Origin: Terasakiispira papahanaumokuakeensis
GTDB lineage: Bacteria; Pseudomonadota; Gammaproteobacteria; Pseudomonadales; Halomonadaceae
Direction of reading: 5' to 3'
NCBI RefSeq assembly: GCF_001709345.1
Contig: NZ_MDTQ01000001.1
Span: forward strand, 3,825,928 to 3,889,927
Length of the DNA stretch: 64,000 nucleotides
Numbering within the stretch: position 1 is the first letter of the stretch; each line of letters starts with the position of its first letter. Below are positions 63,989 through 64,000 of the stretch, piece after piece. The notes under the pieces are model-generated. The model did not search any database, had not been told where the DNA came from, and saw nothing but the letters and a program-made list of their open reading frames with translations. The translations under genes and the position numbers were made by a program.

Positions 63989-64000
63989 GGCAAGATCGAT
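63927..64000 (+). mobile_element. Candidate insertion-sequence end at the window edge
   Basis: TGATCCTGCCCAGTAACAGT starts at 63927 and continues with GGACACC, a pattern like IS terminal repeats. An ATG at 63987 with GAGG before it opens a plus-strand frame that runs off the window. This suggests an IS inserted in the Rhs gene. Only the first codons are visible. Confidence 0.4.

Overview
The window reads as chromosome of a Gram-negative gammaproteobacterium on the Oceanospirillales/Halomonadaceae - Pseudomonas side. The grounds are gene content and order: lptM-lysA-dapF-DUF484-xerC-HAD, engB next to cytochrome c4 and dsbA, oxyR-recG-HDOD-(SCP2-like)-HU-rubredoxin reductase-ubiC-ubiA-phoB-phoR, and phoU-pstBACS are Pseudomonas-like neighbourhoods as I remember them. 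The sodium-type flagellar stator and the TRAP-linked aldonate cluster fit a marine or halophilic relative. Genus and species cannot be fixed from the sequence alone. No rRNA, tRNA or CRISPR array was seen.

Layout. 1-1.7 kb: dsbA (cut by the window edge) and a di-haem cytochrome c4. 1.7-9.5 kb: engB, then a leftward block lptM-lysA-dapF-DUF484-xerC-HAD phosphatase preceded by argH and a YitT membrane protein. 9.8-17 kb: DUF72 protein, Na+-coupled SNF transporter with a long leader, HexR regulator, UvrD helicase, acyl-CoA thioesterase. 17.1-28.4 kb: a complete phosphate regulon (pstS, pstC, pstA, pstB, phoU, then a CysZ-like protein and a response regulator, then phoR and phoB on the other strand) with three candidate PhoB boxes. 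28.5-45.5 kb: ubiA, ubiC, rubredoxin reductase, HU, HDOD protein, recG, oxyR, an epimerase-like protein, dxs-ispA-xseB, a PomA/PomB-type stator, serA. 45.8-51.4 kb: lipoprotein, alpha/beta hydrolase, malate synthase G, PhnA, sirtuin.

51.5-60.4 kb is an aldonate/hexuronate catabolic cluster: FCD-type GntR regulator, RspA/ManD, RspB, a three-part TRAP transporter, UxuB and UxuA. Taken together the parts suggest uptake of a sugar acid such as L-gulonate, oxidation to D-fructuronate by RspB, reduction to D-mannonate by UxuB and dehydration to 2-keto-3-deoxygluconate by UxuA. HexR, elsewhere in the window, usually controls the downstream Entner-Doudoroff genes.

60.4-64 kb is accessory and partly AT-rich: an IS3-type remnant, an unidentified gene tail, an immunity-like gene, a displaced and frameshifted Rhs C-terminal toxin module, a DUF2283 gene, an Imm53 immunity gene, and the C-terminal part of an Rhs protein whose upstream end seems to abut another insertion sequence at the window edge.

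A pattern running through the whole core region is that many intergenic gaps carry a short tandem duplication (units of 13-19 bp, two or three copies). I count sixteen, two of which straddle stop codons. This is the most unusual global feature that the gene list does not explain.
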